A program made the position numbers and the translations under genes. Below the pieces are notes generated by a model that saw only the letters and a program-made list of their open reading frames with translations, was not told where the DNA came from and searched no databases. A DNA stretch of 64,000 bases from Pestalotiopsis fici W106-1 (lineage: Eukaryota > Ascomycota > Sordariomycetes > Amphisphaeriales > Sporocadaceae), in assembly GCF_000516985.1 (NCBI RefSeq), contig NW_006917101.1, positions 1,480,834 through 1,544,833 on the forward strand. The letters run 5' to 3'. Within the stretch, counting starts at the first letter, position 1, and every line of letters starts with the position of its first letter. Shown piece by piece: positions 44,603-56,358 of this stretch.

Positions 44603-46343
44603 ATGGACACAAAATCTGACTCGCAGCATGTTGAAACCATGCAGCCAGCAGTGGCTAAAAGGCGTTGTACCTGGCAAGTCATCTTGTTTTCCATGCTTGC
44701 CAACATTGGCCCCTTGATGTTTGGGTATAATCTCGTCATTATTGGTGCAGTCACTGCATTACCTACTTTTCAGTGAGTGATATGCCACGTACCCTGTTCA
44801 TGAAAAAAGTACCATGAGCCGAGTTGACAATAGCCTTGCACATAACCCAGACATGACTATGGACAACCGAACGCTGCCGGGAAATACACGCTTCCTGCCT
44901 TGTGGGTGGGTCTTTGGGCTGGTTTAGTCCAGCTTGGTGTGAGTGGTGGCTCAGTCATTGCTGGTTGGTTTCAAGATCGCTTCGGACGTCGGCCATCTTT
45001 CCTCCTAGGCGGCTTGCTTGGTGCTGCTGGGACTGCCATATCCTATAGCTCGGCCTTTCCGAGCGACACTGACCATCGGCGTATCATGTTCCTCCTTGCA
45101 AAGATTATCATTGGAATTGCATGTGGCATACTGCTCTCGACATGCCAGACCTATATTTCAGAAATCGCACCGATAGGTGTTCGAGCCATTGTTCTTGGAT
45201 TTTATGCCTTCAATATCGTAAGTTTATAACTTGGAGGTATTTTCAGCTTTGAGAAGCTAACCATTATCGAAAGTCTGTTGGTCATTTATTCGCAACTGTC
45301 GCGGTATTCACGCAAACGCAAAATCAAACATCGAGCGCCTATCAAGTACCCTTTGCAACACAATGGGCATTTGCTGCTTTTGCTGTCATTTTGGTCTTCA
45401 TACTTCCCGAAAGTCCCGTCTGGTTGTTGCTACAAGAACGGTACGACGAGGCTCATCAAGTGATTAAAAGACTAGGCGAAAAGAACAGCGAACAAGTACT
45501 TCAAGGCATGCAAGCAACGTTGATAAACGAGAGAGCAACCGAGGCTCACGGTTCAGAGAATCCGACGTACAAGGAGTGTTTCCAAGGCACAAACCTTCGC
45601 CGAACCCGTATTATCATCATCCTCAATCTTATCCAGCAATTTGTAGGCATTGCCATTGTGACGAATGGCGCCTATTTCTTGACCGTGGCTGGTATGAGCA
45701 GCACCAATGCTCTTATGGTCAACCTAATCGGCATAGCCTCCAGCATTGTGGCAAATATGGCTTCATGGTGGACGGTCTCCAAATTCGGTCGACGTACCAT
45801 GACACTGATCAGCATCGGCCTTGACTTTTTGGCTTGGGTGTCAATGGGTATCGCCGGGTGCTTCTCATCTTCTGCGGCAAAATGGTGAGTCTAAACTATT
45901 CCCTTCACAATCCAATCATCCCCTGACAAGACAACAGGTACGTCGGTGTTGCACTTCTTCTTTTCGGATTCTTCAATAGTCTTGGTGTGGCTAGCGCGAT
46001 TCCCGTCATCAGCGCTGAGATCTCAACGGTTCGACTTCGTTCAAAGAGCCAAGGCATTGGCCTCACGGCTCAATGCATTGGTGCTTGGGCTTTCAATTTC
46101 TTTGCCCCTTACCTCTACAACAGTGATCAGGCCAACTGGGGAGGCAAAATCGGATTCTTTTTTGCCGGATTATCTACAATAGCCTTTGCAGTCACATGGT
46201 GGGATGTGCCCGAGACATTGGGAAGATCGTTTGCACAATTGGATGAATTATTTGGGGAAAACATTCCGGCTCGAAAGTTCAAGAAAACGCAGCTTTCCGT
46301 TGAGCCGAGTCAGGACACAAAGCTTGGAGCGGAGATGTTTTGA
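44603..46343 (+). CDS. MFS sugar porter, maltose-permease-like
   Basis: Four exons: 44603-44772, 44851-45217, 45274-45884 and 45938-46343; 517 residues. The N-terminal helix reads LANIGPLMFGYNLVIIGAV, then FQHDYGQPNAAGKYTLPALW, as in fungal alpha-glucoside and general sugar porters. Motifs present are QDRFGRRPSFLLGG, CQTYISEIAPIGVR, PESPVWLLLQERYDEA, IQQFVGIAIVTNGAYF, SKFGRRTMTL and WWDVPETLGRSFAQLDELF. It is a 12-TM proton-sugar symporter of the plasma membrane. The position directly behind a beta-glucuronidase suggests uptake of glucuronides or other glycosides, but the substrate cannot be read from the sequence. An upstream in-frame ATG at 44558 is less likely because it adds a hydrophobic stretch uncommon in this family. 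Confidence 0.88.
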
Positions 46344-47658
46344 TGTAACAAGGCGCTTATAGAACCTGACAGAAATGGATTGCCTCGCAGCATATTACTC
46401 GGTACAGAATAATGGACGCAAAGTTCAGTCCCGGCCTGAATATTATAACACGGACTGTTCACAGCTCGAATAGATAATATGCACATTTAGTCAGCTTTTA
46501 AATTGTTCCCTTTGCCAAAAGCGGAAGCTCCGTTTTTAAGATTAGGCTAGGCGCATATTCATCGCAAGGCAACAGAACTACCAACACGCCACAAACACAA
46601 TCACTGGTTGCAGCTGAATTTGACTTCAGCATGAAGCATCGGGAACAAAGTTTACCGGCTTGTAGCCGTCAGTCGCGTCTGTTCTGTCATATTTCAACCG
46701 AAAGCATGTGCTATGTGCTATAGCCTTGGTTAGATAGCCCTCGTTCGAGCGGTGAAAAGCATGATCTTTTCCCGTCCTTTTTCCAAAGGCCTAGATTGCT
46801 GAATCGTCGAGGGGCAGTGCATCACGAAAGTTTATGCGGCCAATCAACGAATCCAGCCTTCCAATCATTTGCAGCAACTTCAACCATGTCTGTCTTGTAG
46901 CTGTTCACTGGCTTTGGGACGTAGCTCCGGAAGTGCGGACTTCCTCGTCTTCAAACTTTGTACTTGTGCCCTGCCTTCGTTGTGGTGTGAACGTTCTACC
47001 ATTACTGAGAAAGGAATCACTTACCGAATACCGTTGAACCTTTTGAAATCATGCGATTTTTGGCAGTTGATGAGCTGAATATTTGAGCTGCAAGAAAATG
47101 TAGCACTGGATATCCTTGATGGATCACATGAAATCTCGTGAAACTCCAATCGCCAAAAAGCCCCCTCTTTGACGCTAGACTATTCATTCAAGTAGTGTGG
47201 ACTCTTTGTTAGTCTAGTAAAGCCCAGGAAGCAACGTAAATTAGGCAGTTCTAACAATTGCTTAGCCCTACCAATGAATGTAAGTACCAAGCAAGCCATT
47301 ATTTGGACGGAAGTACTACTAAATAGCCTCCCATACCGGTATAACGCACGGAAAAACTTTCATTGATGGAGGGATCGGCATTTTATGCCTTAAGTAAATT
47401 CATGGGAAACCATATATCTCAGCCACACAAAATCTATATTTACACGTTAATGGTTCCTCACTATAATGAAATCGTCACATTTTATTTGGACATATGGGTA
47501 AAGCAACTATATATATAAGCACCGTTTATTTGATTATCACAGATTGACTGGAATTTCTTTATGCTTTCTTCTTATTATTATTAAAAATCAATTGTCGTTG
47601 AATTTCACCTCTCAATTTATCGGTCACACCAAAAGAACACGAACATTAATCTCACAAG
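46344..47658. other. intergenic, about 1.3 kb, no gene supported
   Basis: AT-rich spacer. Its right part is the promoter and leader of the small gene that follows, with a strong TATA box. No other gene is supported. Confidence 0.5.
47508..47519 (+). promoter_or_regulatory. TATA box of the small orphan gene
   Basis: TATATATATAAG lies 140-151 bp upstream of the ATG and is followed by a pyrimidine-rich leader (TTTCTTTATGCTTTCTTC) and an A/C-rich stretch before the start, a layout typical of well-expressed fungal genes. Confidence 0.5.
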
Positions 47659-47925
47659 ATGCCAGCAAACAACCCTATTCAAGCCAAGACTCAGGCATGG
47701 AAACGACACTGGCCTCCAGTAGCATCAGATGGAGACATTCATCTTCAGGACCTACAAGATGTTGCTACCGATGGTATGCCAGATGGTGGAGGCAGATCAG
47801 AAATTCACTGTGCAGGTATGGCTGGTGGAGCCAATCCAGAAGATCACCGTGAGCAGGCTCTCGTGAACAACATGGTCGAGGGCAGCGAGGATGGATATGA
47901 CGGAGATAAAGAAGGTGCCAATTGA
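47659..47925 (+). CDS. small hypothetical protein, 88 residues
   Basis: An intronless frame with A at -3 (ACAAGATGCC), preceded by a clear TATA box and a C/A-rich leader without upstream ATG near the start. The product is hydrophilic and acidic, with a basic patch (QAWKRHWPP) near residue 14 and Gly/Asp/Glu-rich later parts. It has one Cys, no signal peptide and no membrane helix. I do not recognise a family. The promoter architecture makes a real gene more likely than chance. It could be a conidiation or stress-related small protein, but that is speculation. Confidence 0.5.
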   Translation: MPANNPIQAKTQAWKRHWPPVASDGDIHLQDLQDVATDGMPDGGGRSEIHCAGMAGGANPEDHREQALVNNMVEGSEDGYDGDKEGAN

Positions 47926-48685
47926 TATGAACAACTCATAGGCAGGATTATGCAGGGGATCTGGGGAGATGATGGATGAGAGATATTGAAGCGCCTTACA
48001 ATAGTTCTTGGAGTTGCAAGATGGCATCCGTGTTGGAGATTTGTAGGAAAAGCTCGCGCCCTGGATTGACCAATTTTGAAGAGTGTTTCGCTCAAGTACC
48101 ATCGTTTATCAATACACAAAAGAGGACCCGTCTACTGGGTGGCCTTTGAAATTTGCCACTCCATGAATGTGCTCTGCTTTCTCACGTGTTTGATGATTCT
48201 AAGTTGTGACTGAGTAAACATTTGAACATGCTCTTTAACAAAAGGCAACGAAAAAATTGGGTTACAATGGTACTTTGACTGTTTGATATAATACCACATC
48301 AATATATCAACCATCGGGCGTTCACAGCCACCATAGTTCATTTGCTACAGAAACCCCTTCTTACACACACATGGAGTGTCAATTTACAACAATTGTGTAG
48401 TCCGGCAATTTGATCCAACGATCAATCATAATACCTACGTAATATTTTTCAAGTATATGGTGAGGTTCATTCCTGCGTCTGTTATGTATTATGATTTATT
48501 GGGCATCTAGTATTCTTGACTGGTGTTCGCCACGGTATTATACGAAACAATGATTCAATTGATTTGCTAATCACCTTGATATTTATGAATTACCGTGGTT
48601 GAGTTATTTGCTCGTTAGATTATTGGCTAATAAACTACTGTGTAGTATAATTGCAAACTGTGCCATGCCGCCAACGACGAGAGAA
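47926..48685. other. intergenic between convergent genes
   Basis: 760 bp of AT-rich DNA holding the 3' ends of the small gene and the AsaB-like gene. Nothing else is supported. Confidence 0.5.
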
Positions 48686-49788
48686 TTACTCAAAATATAT
48701 CAGTGCTCTAAGTTCAATGCTTATTCTTGGTGCCGCCGCCTTGCTAGTCAAAGGGTTGAAGAAGCTTGCGTGTGGTGTCCCTTGTTTATTCATTAGCGGC
48801 CGATATTTGTAAAGGCGACCTTGAATAAGACTTACCTCCACCGCCTTCAAGCTCTGAATCGAATTGGTGAAACAAAATCACCTCATCATCTTGCAAGTCT
48901 TGGAAGTAATACCATTCATGGCGAGGATTGTGATAGAGTCTTGCGTGCTCTGTAAACCCAGATTTAAATACTAAATCTTCGCCCACAATATCCATGTCAT
49001 AATCCACAGTGCGTCTGTCGCAAAAGGCAAGCGGCCAGTCATTGCCTGGGCCTTGAATAGATTTCCATAAACTGAGACGGATTAGACATTAAAGGTATAT
49101 ACACTGTAGACAGGATTATTCTTACTTGACCATGAGGAGTCGTGGATATTGTTCCGCCGATGCTTTAAAGATTCTGTGACTGAAATCGAATGCTGAGTTC
49201 TCTGTATAATCTGCTACCATGTTAGGTTAAATATCCCCCACAAAGAAAGACGCTGTGCATACCGATATGGACAATATTTGCGGGTGCCAGACCGCCAGTC
49301 GCGTTACGGGCTTTATGGTCACGCCTACGAATCTAATAAAGAAAGAGTCATATTAGCAGTGGCCAAGCATTGTGGTGCGCATTAGGGAAAAGAAGGGGTA
49401 ACATTTGCAATCGTACCCCATGCTCTAATATTTCGATCTTTGCGGCTTCGGGAAATGTATTGTTAAGCAATTTCTTGACTTCGGGATAGAACCACTCCTC
49501 AACTTTTACCGAATCCTCAAAATCGCGACGACTTAGTTGAGACTGAAGTGTTTTCACACTGAAGCCGAATTTTTCAAGGCTGCCAGGGGTCTGAATAGTT
49601 CTGAAGTTTTTGATGAAGATGGGCTGTGTGTCATGGGAGGTGTTTGTCCAAGGGAAGAGGCCCCCAGTATTATAGTTGACGCGATATGGTTTCTCATATC
49701 TGTGCTTGGGATCAATCTTGAGATAGGAGACTTCACTCGTAATGACCTCGTCTTCTTGAGAGGAAACAACATGATTAATCGATGCCAT
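48686..49788 (-). CDS. AsaB/CmcJ-like hydroxylase or desaturase
   Basis: Five exons: 49788-49417, 49332-49263, 49210-49126, 49071-48836 and 48780-48686; 285 residues, all junctions in frame. The last exon was found because its frame gives TPHASFFNPLTSKAAAPR and ISIELRALI, the typical ending of this family. Other family parts are KIDPKHRYEKPYRVNY at the start, GIRRRDHKAR, VHIDYTENSAF (with a likely metal-binding His/Asp), WKSIQGPGNDWPLAFCDRRTV, and YHNPRHEWYYFQDLQDDEVILFHQFDSE. Members such as AsaB act as oxygenases or desaturases in fungal specialised metabolism. The substrate is unknown. It lies 2.3 kb from a P450 on the same strand and 4.9 kb from a zinc-cluster regulator. Confidence 0.82.
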
Positions 49789-51019
49789 GATGTAAGTCAC
49801 GGTTGTAAGGCTGGATTTTTTTCAAAGGTATAGTGATGATGATGATTGTTTTTGCTTCTATCATGACTGAAGCGATTCTCGATTCTTGTAGTCGCCTAAT
49901 AGAGGCAATCAATTCTATAACTATCCATACACCTCATAGTTACATCGCTGGTGAAATAGAAAACATGAAGCTCCCGCGGACGACGTATCCGTGCCTAGTT
50001 GCACCGCCCAAAGCGCCCGGTCAGGTTACATTTACGACTACTACGTCGCAGGTTATAAATTGAAGAAGGAGAACGATGATGCACAGCCTGTTGCTCCCTC
50101 CGCCATTTACTACAATAACCAGAGAAAACTGCAAAGGAAAGCATGATTATGAAACGAGAACGGAGGCTCCGTCTCCAGAGTCATGTCGAAAGTGAAGCTA
50201 TCGTATGAGTTCCTAGTCTTTAGTTTCGTGCTTGCAAGCATGCGCCCCCGGACGATGGGGATCCCGAAGAATTCTAGCGTCCATTCAAGCTTCCAGGCGG
50301 CGCGGCTACTGGTCGCCCCGACCCCCTAACAGCACAGCCAGACACCAAATTGCTACTTGTTGTATTCCGTACACATCTACCTAACATCAACAGGAACTGA
50401 ATTTTCTACACGGTCGATTTGAATCTTGAGATTGATGTTGTAACCAACGTTGTATGCAGTCTCGTGGAGCACCCGGCAACGTTTCTAGGAAAGAGGTGCG
50501 ACCCACCTAGCACCGCTATTCATGGTTGGTAGGTCGTGGTATGTCACCATACAAGATCCTGTCGTATCAAATCCAAAGGTGGTGCGGATGGATGCATTCA
50601 GGAAATCGAATTTCTCTGCATACGAAGACATGACCATTGTCACAGCGAAAAACGGCACATGGTTTCTTACTTCCCACGAACGACACTCATTATGAGAAAG
50701 AAGTCGAAAATTTTTCGGGTTGCCAATATTGCGGCAGGGCTGAGTTTGATCCCACAAAGCCCGGGAAAAAAAAATTACTTCGGCGACCTCGATATGTACA
50801 AGATCACGGTACAAGATGGCGGCTCGCTGCATGCCAAATTGCTTGCATATGCGGCCTAGCTAACTTACCTTACTTGGAGTAGAAAATGGACCGACGAAGC
50901 AAGTTATCATCTATGGGCACTTGAAGATAGGGGGCGAACCACAGGAAGCTTGAATGTTTAAACAAGGGAAAATATTGGAAATTTATCTGCTCCAATGCAT
51001 TCGCTTTATTCACCAATGC
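49789..51019. other. intergenic, about 1.2 kb, no gene supported
   Basis: Upstream of the AsaB-like gene and downstream of the P450. Frames of about 75-115 codons occur near 49833 and 50485-50860 on both strands without recognisable domains. Confidence 0.5.
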
Positions 51020-52654
51020 CTAGTCAAGCAGTTTGCCATCATAAGCTGGTGGTGGCTCGTCCCGCTCGCCAACTGGCTTCAACACGACGCAGAACCCTTT
51101 CTGGTGGAAGATACCATAGCAATGGCTTGTCCACGGCTTATGCGGGTTCGCAATGGTAACGTCAAAATTGCGCAACAACTCAAAAATCACCTTTGGTATC
51201 TCCATCATGGCCATGCCCATCCCGAGACACTTTGTCGCACCATGTCCAAAGATCAATGAATGGCATGCATGCATCTCTCTCAACCTGTCCTCATCCGCGG
51301 CAATCCACCTCTCGGGCCTGAAGAGCTTAGCGTCATCACCATAAACTTCAGTATTCAGCTGCGTGCCCCATCCGTTGAAGCCGACGAACGTGCCGGCGGG
51401 GAGATGAAAGCCACCCAACGTGTCTCCACCGGCGGGAACAACGCGCTCGCGCAGCTGGGACAGGGGAGGGTGTTTGCGCAGGCCCTCCAGGACGACGGCC
51501 TGTAGATAGACCAGCTGCTTTGCCTCGGCGTCCCGGATCGGTGTCGATATCTTTCCTTCTTGGAGCGCGGTGCGGATTTCCGATCGCAGGGCGGCGTAGA
51601 CCTGGGGGTTACTGGCAATGCAGAGCAGCGTGCTCTGTACACTTGTCGACGTCGTGTCGGATCCGCCTGCCAGCGTGACAATGACCTCGGAGTCGATCTG
51701 CTCAGTCGGCATGCCGCGGCCGATGAGCGCGCTCACCAGGTCGTCTCTCTTGTCCTCTGACCGGCCTGCGGCAACTTTGTGGACAAGGCCCATTACCCGC
51801 CCGACACCGTGAGAGTCGGTCACTTTGGGGAATATGGCCCTCTTCAGGAATGGGATTCGCGACAGAGAAAATAGCAACGTGCAGAGTTCGGTGAACACAG
51901 AGAAATATTGTGCAACCTGATTCCCTATTTCGATAGTTTCGAGAAGTCCAAACATGTCTTGATCATTTCGAACGCAGCCGACGGCATCGCCGAGGCAAAC
52001 GCGTGTAATAATATCCACGGTGAGGAATTGGATCTTTTGACCAATGTCGATTACCTGGGAGGAGGAACGGCGGAGGGAATCGATCCATACAAGAACTTGC
52101 TCGTCCATCATGGGCTCAATTGTCGCCAGTGAACGACCGGCAAACTTGAGATGTTCAGGTCAGTGTTCGCAAAAACAAATCTATCGAAATCTGGAAGGAA
52201 AAAGGGAAATGAAACGTACACTAGGCGCCAATTTGGCTCTTGTCGAGGAGTGTTTCTTCCCATCCTTCTCACTGACAATATTCGAAATCTCAGGATCCAT
52301 TCTTAGCGAGTCAAAGGCCGAGCTGCGACTATACCCGCTCCGTGCGGCCAGGACACGCCGCGTGATGGATGGGTCATCAGTCACGACATGGTTCGGGCCT
52401 ATACGAGCCATGCGCCCGTATCTGTTGTTCGTCTCGGTCCAGATCTCGTGACTTCGGCCGGTCGAGATGGCTTTGGCAATCCAGAGACGCGACCATTTGG
52501 CGAATCGTGGACCGGGAATCCGGGATAGTGAGGACCTTTGTACTCGAATCACTCGCGCCCATATGTGCACCTGGAGGATAACGACAAAGACAAAGATGCA
52601 GTACGAAAAGATACAGTGGCCCATGAAGCTAGATAGGACATTTGAGACCGCCAT
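51020..52654 (-). CDS. cytochrome P450, pisatin-demethylase-like
   Basis: Two exons, 52654-52220 and 52144-51020; 519 residues. The start has a membrane anchor (FSYCIFVFVVILQVHIWARVI) and the hinge RIPGPRFAKWSRLWIAK. Then come YGRMARIGPNHVVTDDP, the segment EKDGKKHSSTRAKLAPSFAG across the intron, the I-helix TLAGGSDTTSTS, the ExxR pair in EGLRKHPPL, FRPERW, and the heme loop FGHGATKCLGMGMA with the axial Cys at 451. The residue two before the Cys is Thr and the one before it Lys, where many P450s have Arg two before; otherwise the loop is normal. The layout fits the pisatin-demethylase-like group often found in fungal metabolite clusters. The substrate is unknown. Confidence 0.88.
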
Positions 52655-54643
52655 GGCTGGCGCTTCTGGAGGCAAAATTGTACTTCTCGCTCCGATATCA
52701 GCATAATGACTATATTCGGCGTCTCTGGGCTACTTATACAAGTAGTTCGATACACTCGGAAGGTACCTTGGAAAGACTGCGTAGTCCTCCCATTGATAAA
52801 AGTGAGCCATGATATGACAGGCGGACACGCGATACCATTTGCCTGATGCCTACCACATCAGCTTACGCCGTAAATCCTTTTGCGAGACCGAAATCACGCA
52901 TGTAAAGAAGTCGGTGCACGCCTACGCTGACAACATTGCCTCGTAACTTGTTCTCGACCCTTTTCAAAGTCTAGAAATCACGGGAATAGTTTTATTGTCA
53001 TTCTCTGCAGTCTTACACGGCCTCGCTTTAAAGGAACTATATGATGTGAGATACATGACTAGTATTGAGTGGAAACGTTATCGTGATTTTGGCACGCCTG
53101 GAAATCTGGATCCGCTTCTGGTTGACCTGAAAAGATTAAAGTCCGGTGAAGAGTGTGATTGAGATACATGACGGATAACGAATCCATCAATTGCGGCACA
53201 CTTACTATTTAAAGGGCGTTGTCCTGTCAGCACAACATGTTTACCTGCATGCCCACAGTCCTCCAACGGCAGCTCTTAGGTGAGCATGCCATATCTGAAC
53301 GTGTGCCATCCCACCAAAACGTGATGCTCCCCTACTCATTAGTGCGGAGAGTTTGCAACAGAGGAGCGATCCCGATACCGAATCTGTATAAATCCATGGA
53401 AATGTGCGATATTATCGAAGTTGAAAAGGCGCATTACCTAAATAGTCCTGGCTTTGGCCTGTGAATCCTCTAGGACGGGGTGTGGTTCATGGCACGTGGC
53501 AATCATGCAATCAATCTAGCTCCCAGGATTCCCACCCCCCACAACGAAAGACGACTCGAGCGACAAAGCGATAAGGGATGGCCGGCACAAGGGATAAGTC
53601 CACAGACTCGGGAGCAAAGCAGCCAGATGGAATGTACGTGAACCCTTGCAGATTGACAGTCTCCCGTAATCTGATCAACTTTGCATACGCACAACCCGAA
53701 AGCATATTGGTCAGTGGAATCGCCGAGCTCATCATGTCTGCATTAATGTGCTTTAGCATAACGAAGCTATTTACGTCTCAAGATTCACACAGACCTAAAC
53801 AACCCTGGATGTCCCGGGTCCGGAGCCTGAGTCTGCGGGGTGGGGGGCCCGGTCGTATGGTAGTAGTGAGTGATAAGGTACTACTGTGGACTGGCCTTGT
53901 AGGTGTCGAAGTGAAATTTACTCGGCCGGCTCAAATACACCAATTTTCTATGCGATACGTACCTGGGTACAATACATTACATATCCTATGTTTGACAGCT
54001 CAATTTTAGTCTAAAAGGGACCCGTGCATTGACGGGTCGGCCCAGAGGTCTTACATGCCCAGGTGCCATGATGTTAATGACCATTGATTGATCAGAGGGC
54101 CGAGGCAACTCTCTGCAGTTGGGGATATTCACCTAAAACGGCGACAATTTTGTGGATTCGAGCCCCAAATTCGGCCGGCCACTCAGACTAAAGCCGCGCT
54201 GCTTGACAACACCTTACAATGATTGTTGTTTTTCACAACGCAGAGCCCGCATGTTATGCATGATACATATTCCAAACGCCGGTGTTGAGACACATTACTA
54301 ATAGAAATCCTTGCCAAGGCCTTTCTCCCAAGTCTCGTTGGAACGTAGCACAAATTATTGTGCAGTACAGTCCAGTGTGTGAGGCTCGGTGCCAATTTTC
54401 CGAATAGAGGAGAGGGGTTGCTGAACTGTCCAGACGGAAAGGCGCACTGCAGACAGACAACAGTGAGTTTTTGGTTCGAGATAGCGTCTGTTTACTCTAC
54501 CATGAGCCACCAAAAATTCGAATCCACAGTATCACTAGCGCTCACAGGGGGCTTAGTATATGCTTTCATCGCACCTTTCGCAAGAAGTAACCTGCCTGGA
54601 TTAAACAAGAATATCCGTCCCATCACCCACCAATTGCCCCGCC
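52655..54643. other. intergenic, about 2 kb, no gene supported
   Basis: Divergent spacer between the P450 and the zinc-cluster regulator. A 143-codon frame at 53578-54009 (plus strand) has no recognisable domain and is not called. Confidence 0.5.
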
Positions 54644-56358
54644 ATGACTAAACCACTGCCAATTCGTCAGCGTGCATACGCACCAAAAACCCGCGCAGGT
54701 ACGTTGGCTGGCACTGCCTACCTACTTTGAGGGGCTCCAATCACTTGAGATCTTTCCTTGGAGACTGATCAGCGACACAAACAGGTTGTGTCGGGTGCAA
54801 GACCCGGAGACGGAAATGCGACGAAGCCAAGCCACAATGCGAGGGCTGCCGCCGTCGCCGCCTGGTCTGTGTCTACGGGCCGAGCCGGGCTCAGCTTAGA
54901 GACACGACGAAGCAGCTAGTCAACATTCAGCCAATGCCAACCAGAGAGCTACAACTGTACCACGAGCCCTCGCGATCTGTCTTTGCAAAGCTTTCATCTG
55001 CCGAAGTCCCATATCTTGACTACTTTGTCCGTAAACTCGTACATCGCCTATCTTTCCCCGGTCTGGGCAATACCGGCCTCGTCCAATTCTTATCTCAAAC
55101 CGCGCTACAGCAGTGTGAGCATAATGAGCATATTCTCCACGCTGTGGTGGGCATAGGTGCTCTGGCCTACTTCCGACAATCCAAGTCTACCAATGTGCCC
55201 CTATACCAACATCGCCTATCGGGGTGTCTGGAGAACGAACACTATCGCCGTGCCGTGAAGCACTACGGCCAAGCCATCGCCAGCACGCGCAGCTTGATGC
55301 AAGATGATGCCAGCAGACAGCCCTGGCTGGTACTAATTACATGCGTTCTTTTCGTCCTATTTGAGCAGCTGCAGGACAATACTGATGCCATCGACAAGCT
55401 GACGGCATCCGTGATCAAATTCCTCAATTCTCCCACCCGGGGAAGTCTCGCCAGCGGCGACCTGCTAGCAGCCGCTGTAGATGATACGGGCGTTGCAGAA
55501 GCCGAGCATTTCATTTGCAACAATGTGGTCAATAATAGCATGTTCTCCCCCATGTATCCACAGTGCCGCAAACACCTTCATGACCTGTCCATCCTGTCCC
55601 CGCAAATGGCTGCCATAGTAGGTCCCGAGAAGAGTGTAGCCGAATTTGTTTCCGGGTGGTTCAGGGTTGGGACCGTCATGGTTTCACCATCCTTATCATT
55701 TGCCCAAGATCTCACCATGCCCCGCGAAACGGTGATTGCCATCATGAGCGCATGGGAACAAGAGACTCAGAGGCGACTGTTATCGGATCCGAAACCTACC
55801 GGCCACTCGGCATTCCTGCTCCGCTACGTTGGTATTGCCTGCAAAGCCGTGACCCAGAGCCCACCAAGGGGGCCCGCAGACCGAGATTTGTCTGTCGGTG
55901 GGCACGAAATCATGGAAATGATGCAACTAATCGAGGACGAATTTGAAGCAAATCGTCCAACCTTGACCCTGGAGGATTCCGAACTCATTGGCGAAGGATC
56001 CTACGATGTCACCCTCCCGGGTTTGTTTATTGCCGCGCGAGACATGTCATCGTATCCTGTGCGTCTTAGGGCATTGAATATCTGCCGGCGGATACTGCGG
56101 CCTTCGTCTTCTTGGAGCAACAAGGCTATTTACCTTGGCCTTTGTGCCTTGGTCGAAATAGAAGGGGCAGGGCAGACACAAGAAGGGGCAACCGAATCTC
56201 AGTTGGGGGAACAATATAATTGGACTGAAGGCTATTGGAACGAGGACTATACCAAGCTGCATGTTGTACTCCAAGCCGTGACACCACCAGGGGATCTCGG
56301 CCACACACCCAGACGCAGACACCTGATTGTTTCGCCTCAAGCCTATGGTCTGGCTTGA
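54644..56358 (+). CDS. Zn(II)2Cys6 transcription factor
   Basis: Two exons, 54644-54698 and 54785-56358, with an 86-nt intron; 542 residues. The zinc cluster starts right after the junction: CVGCKTRRRKCDEAKPQC, then EGCRRRRLVC, giving C-x2-C-x6-C-x6-C-x2-C-x6-C with Cys at 20, 23, 30, 37, 40 and 47. The body has the look of the Fungal_trans_2-type regulators: YLDYFVRKLVHRLSFPG, HNEHILHAVVGIGALAYF, HYRRAVKHYGQAIASTRSL, and PWLVLITCVLFVLFEQLQ. It is a nuclear DNA-binding protein. It is divergent from the P450 across 2 kb and could regulate that gene and the AsaB-like gene; this is inference from position only. Confidence 0.87.

Noticed and set aside
53578..54009. 143-codon plus-strand frame in the P450-regulator spacer
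   Set aside because: No domain, no signal peptide, unusual composition and no splice partner.
54145..54185. Second T-arm-like string (GGATTCGAGCCCC)
   Set aside because: No matching acceptor stem, D-arm or anticodon arm was found.
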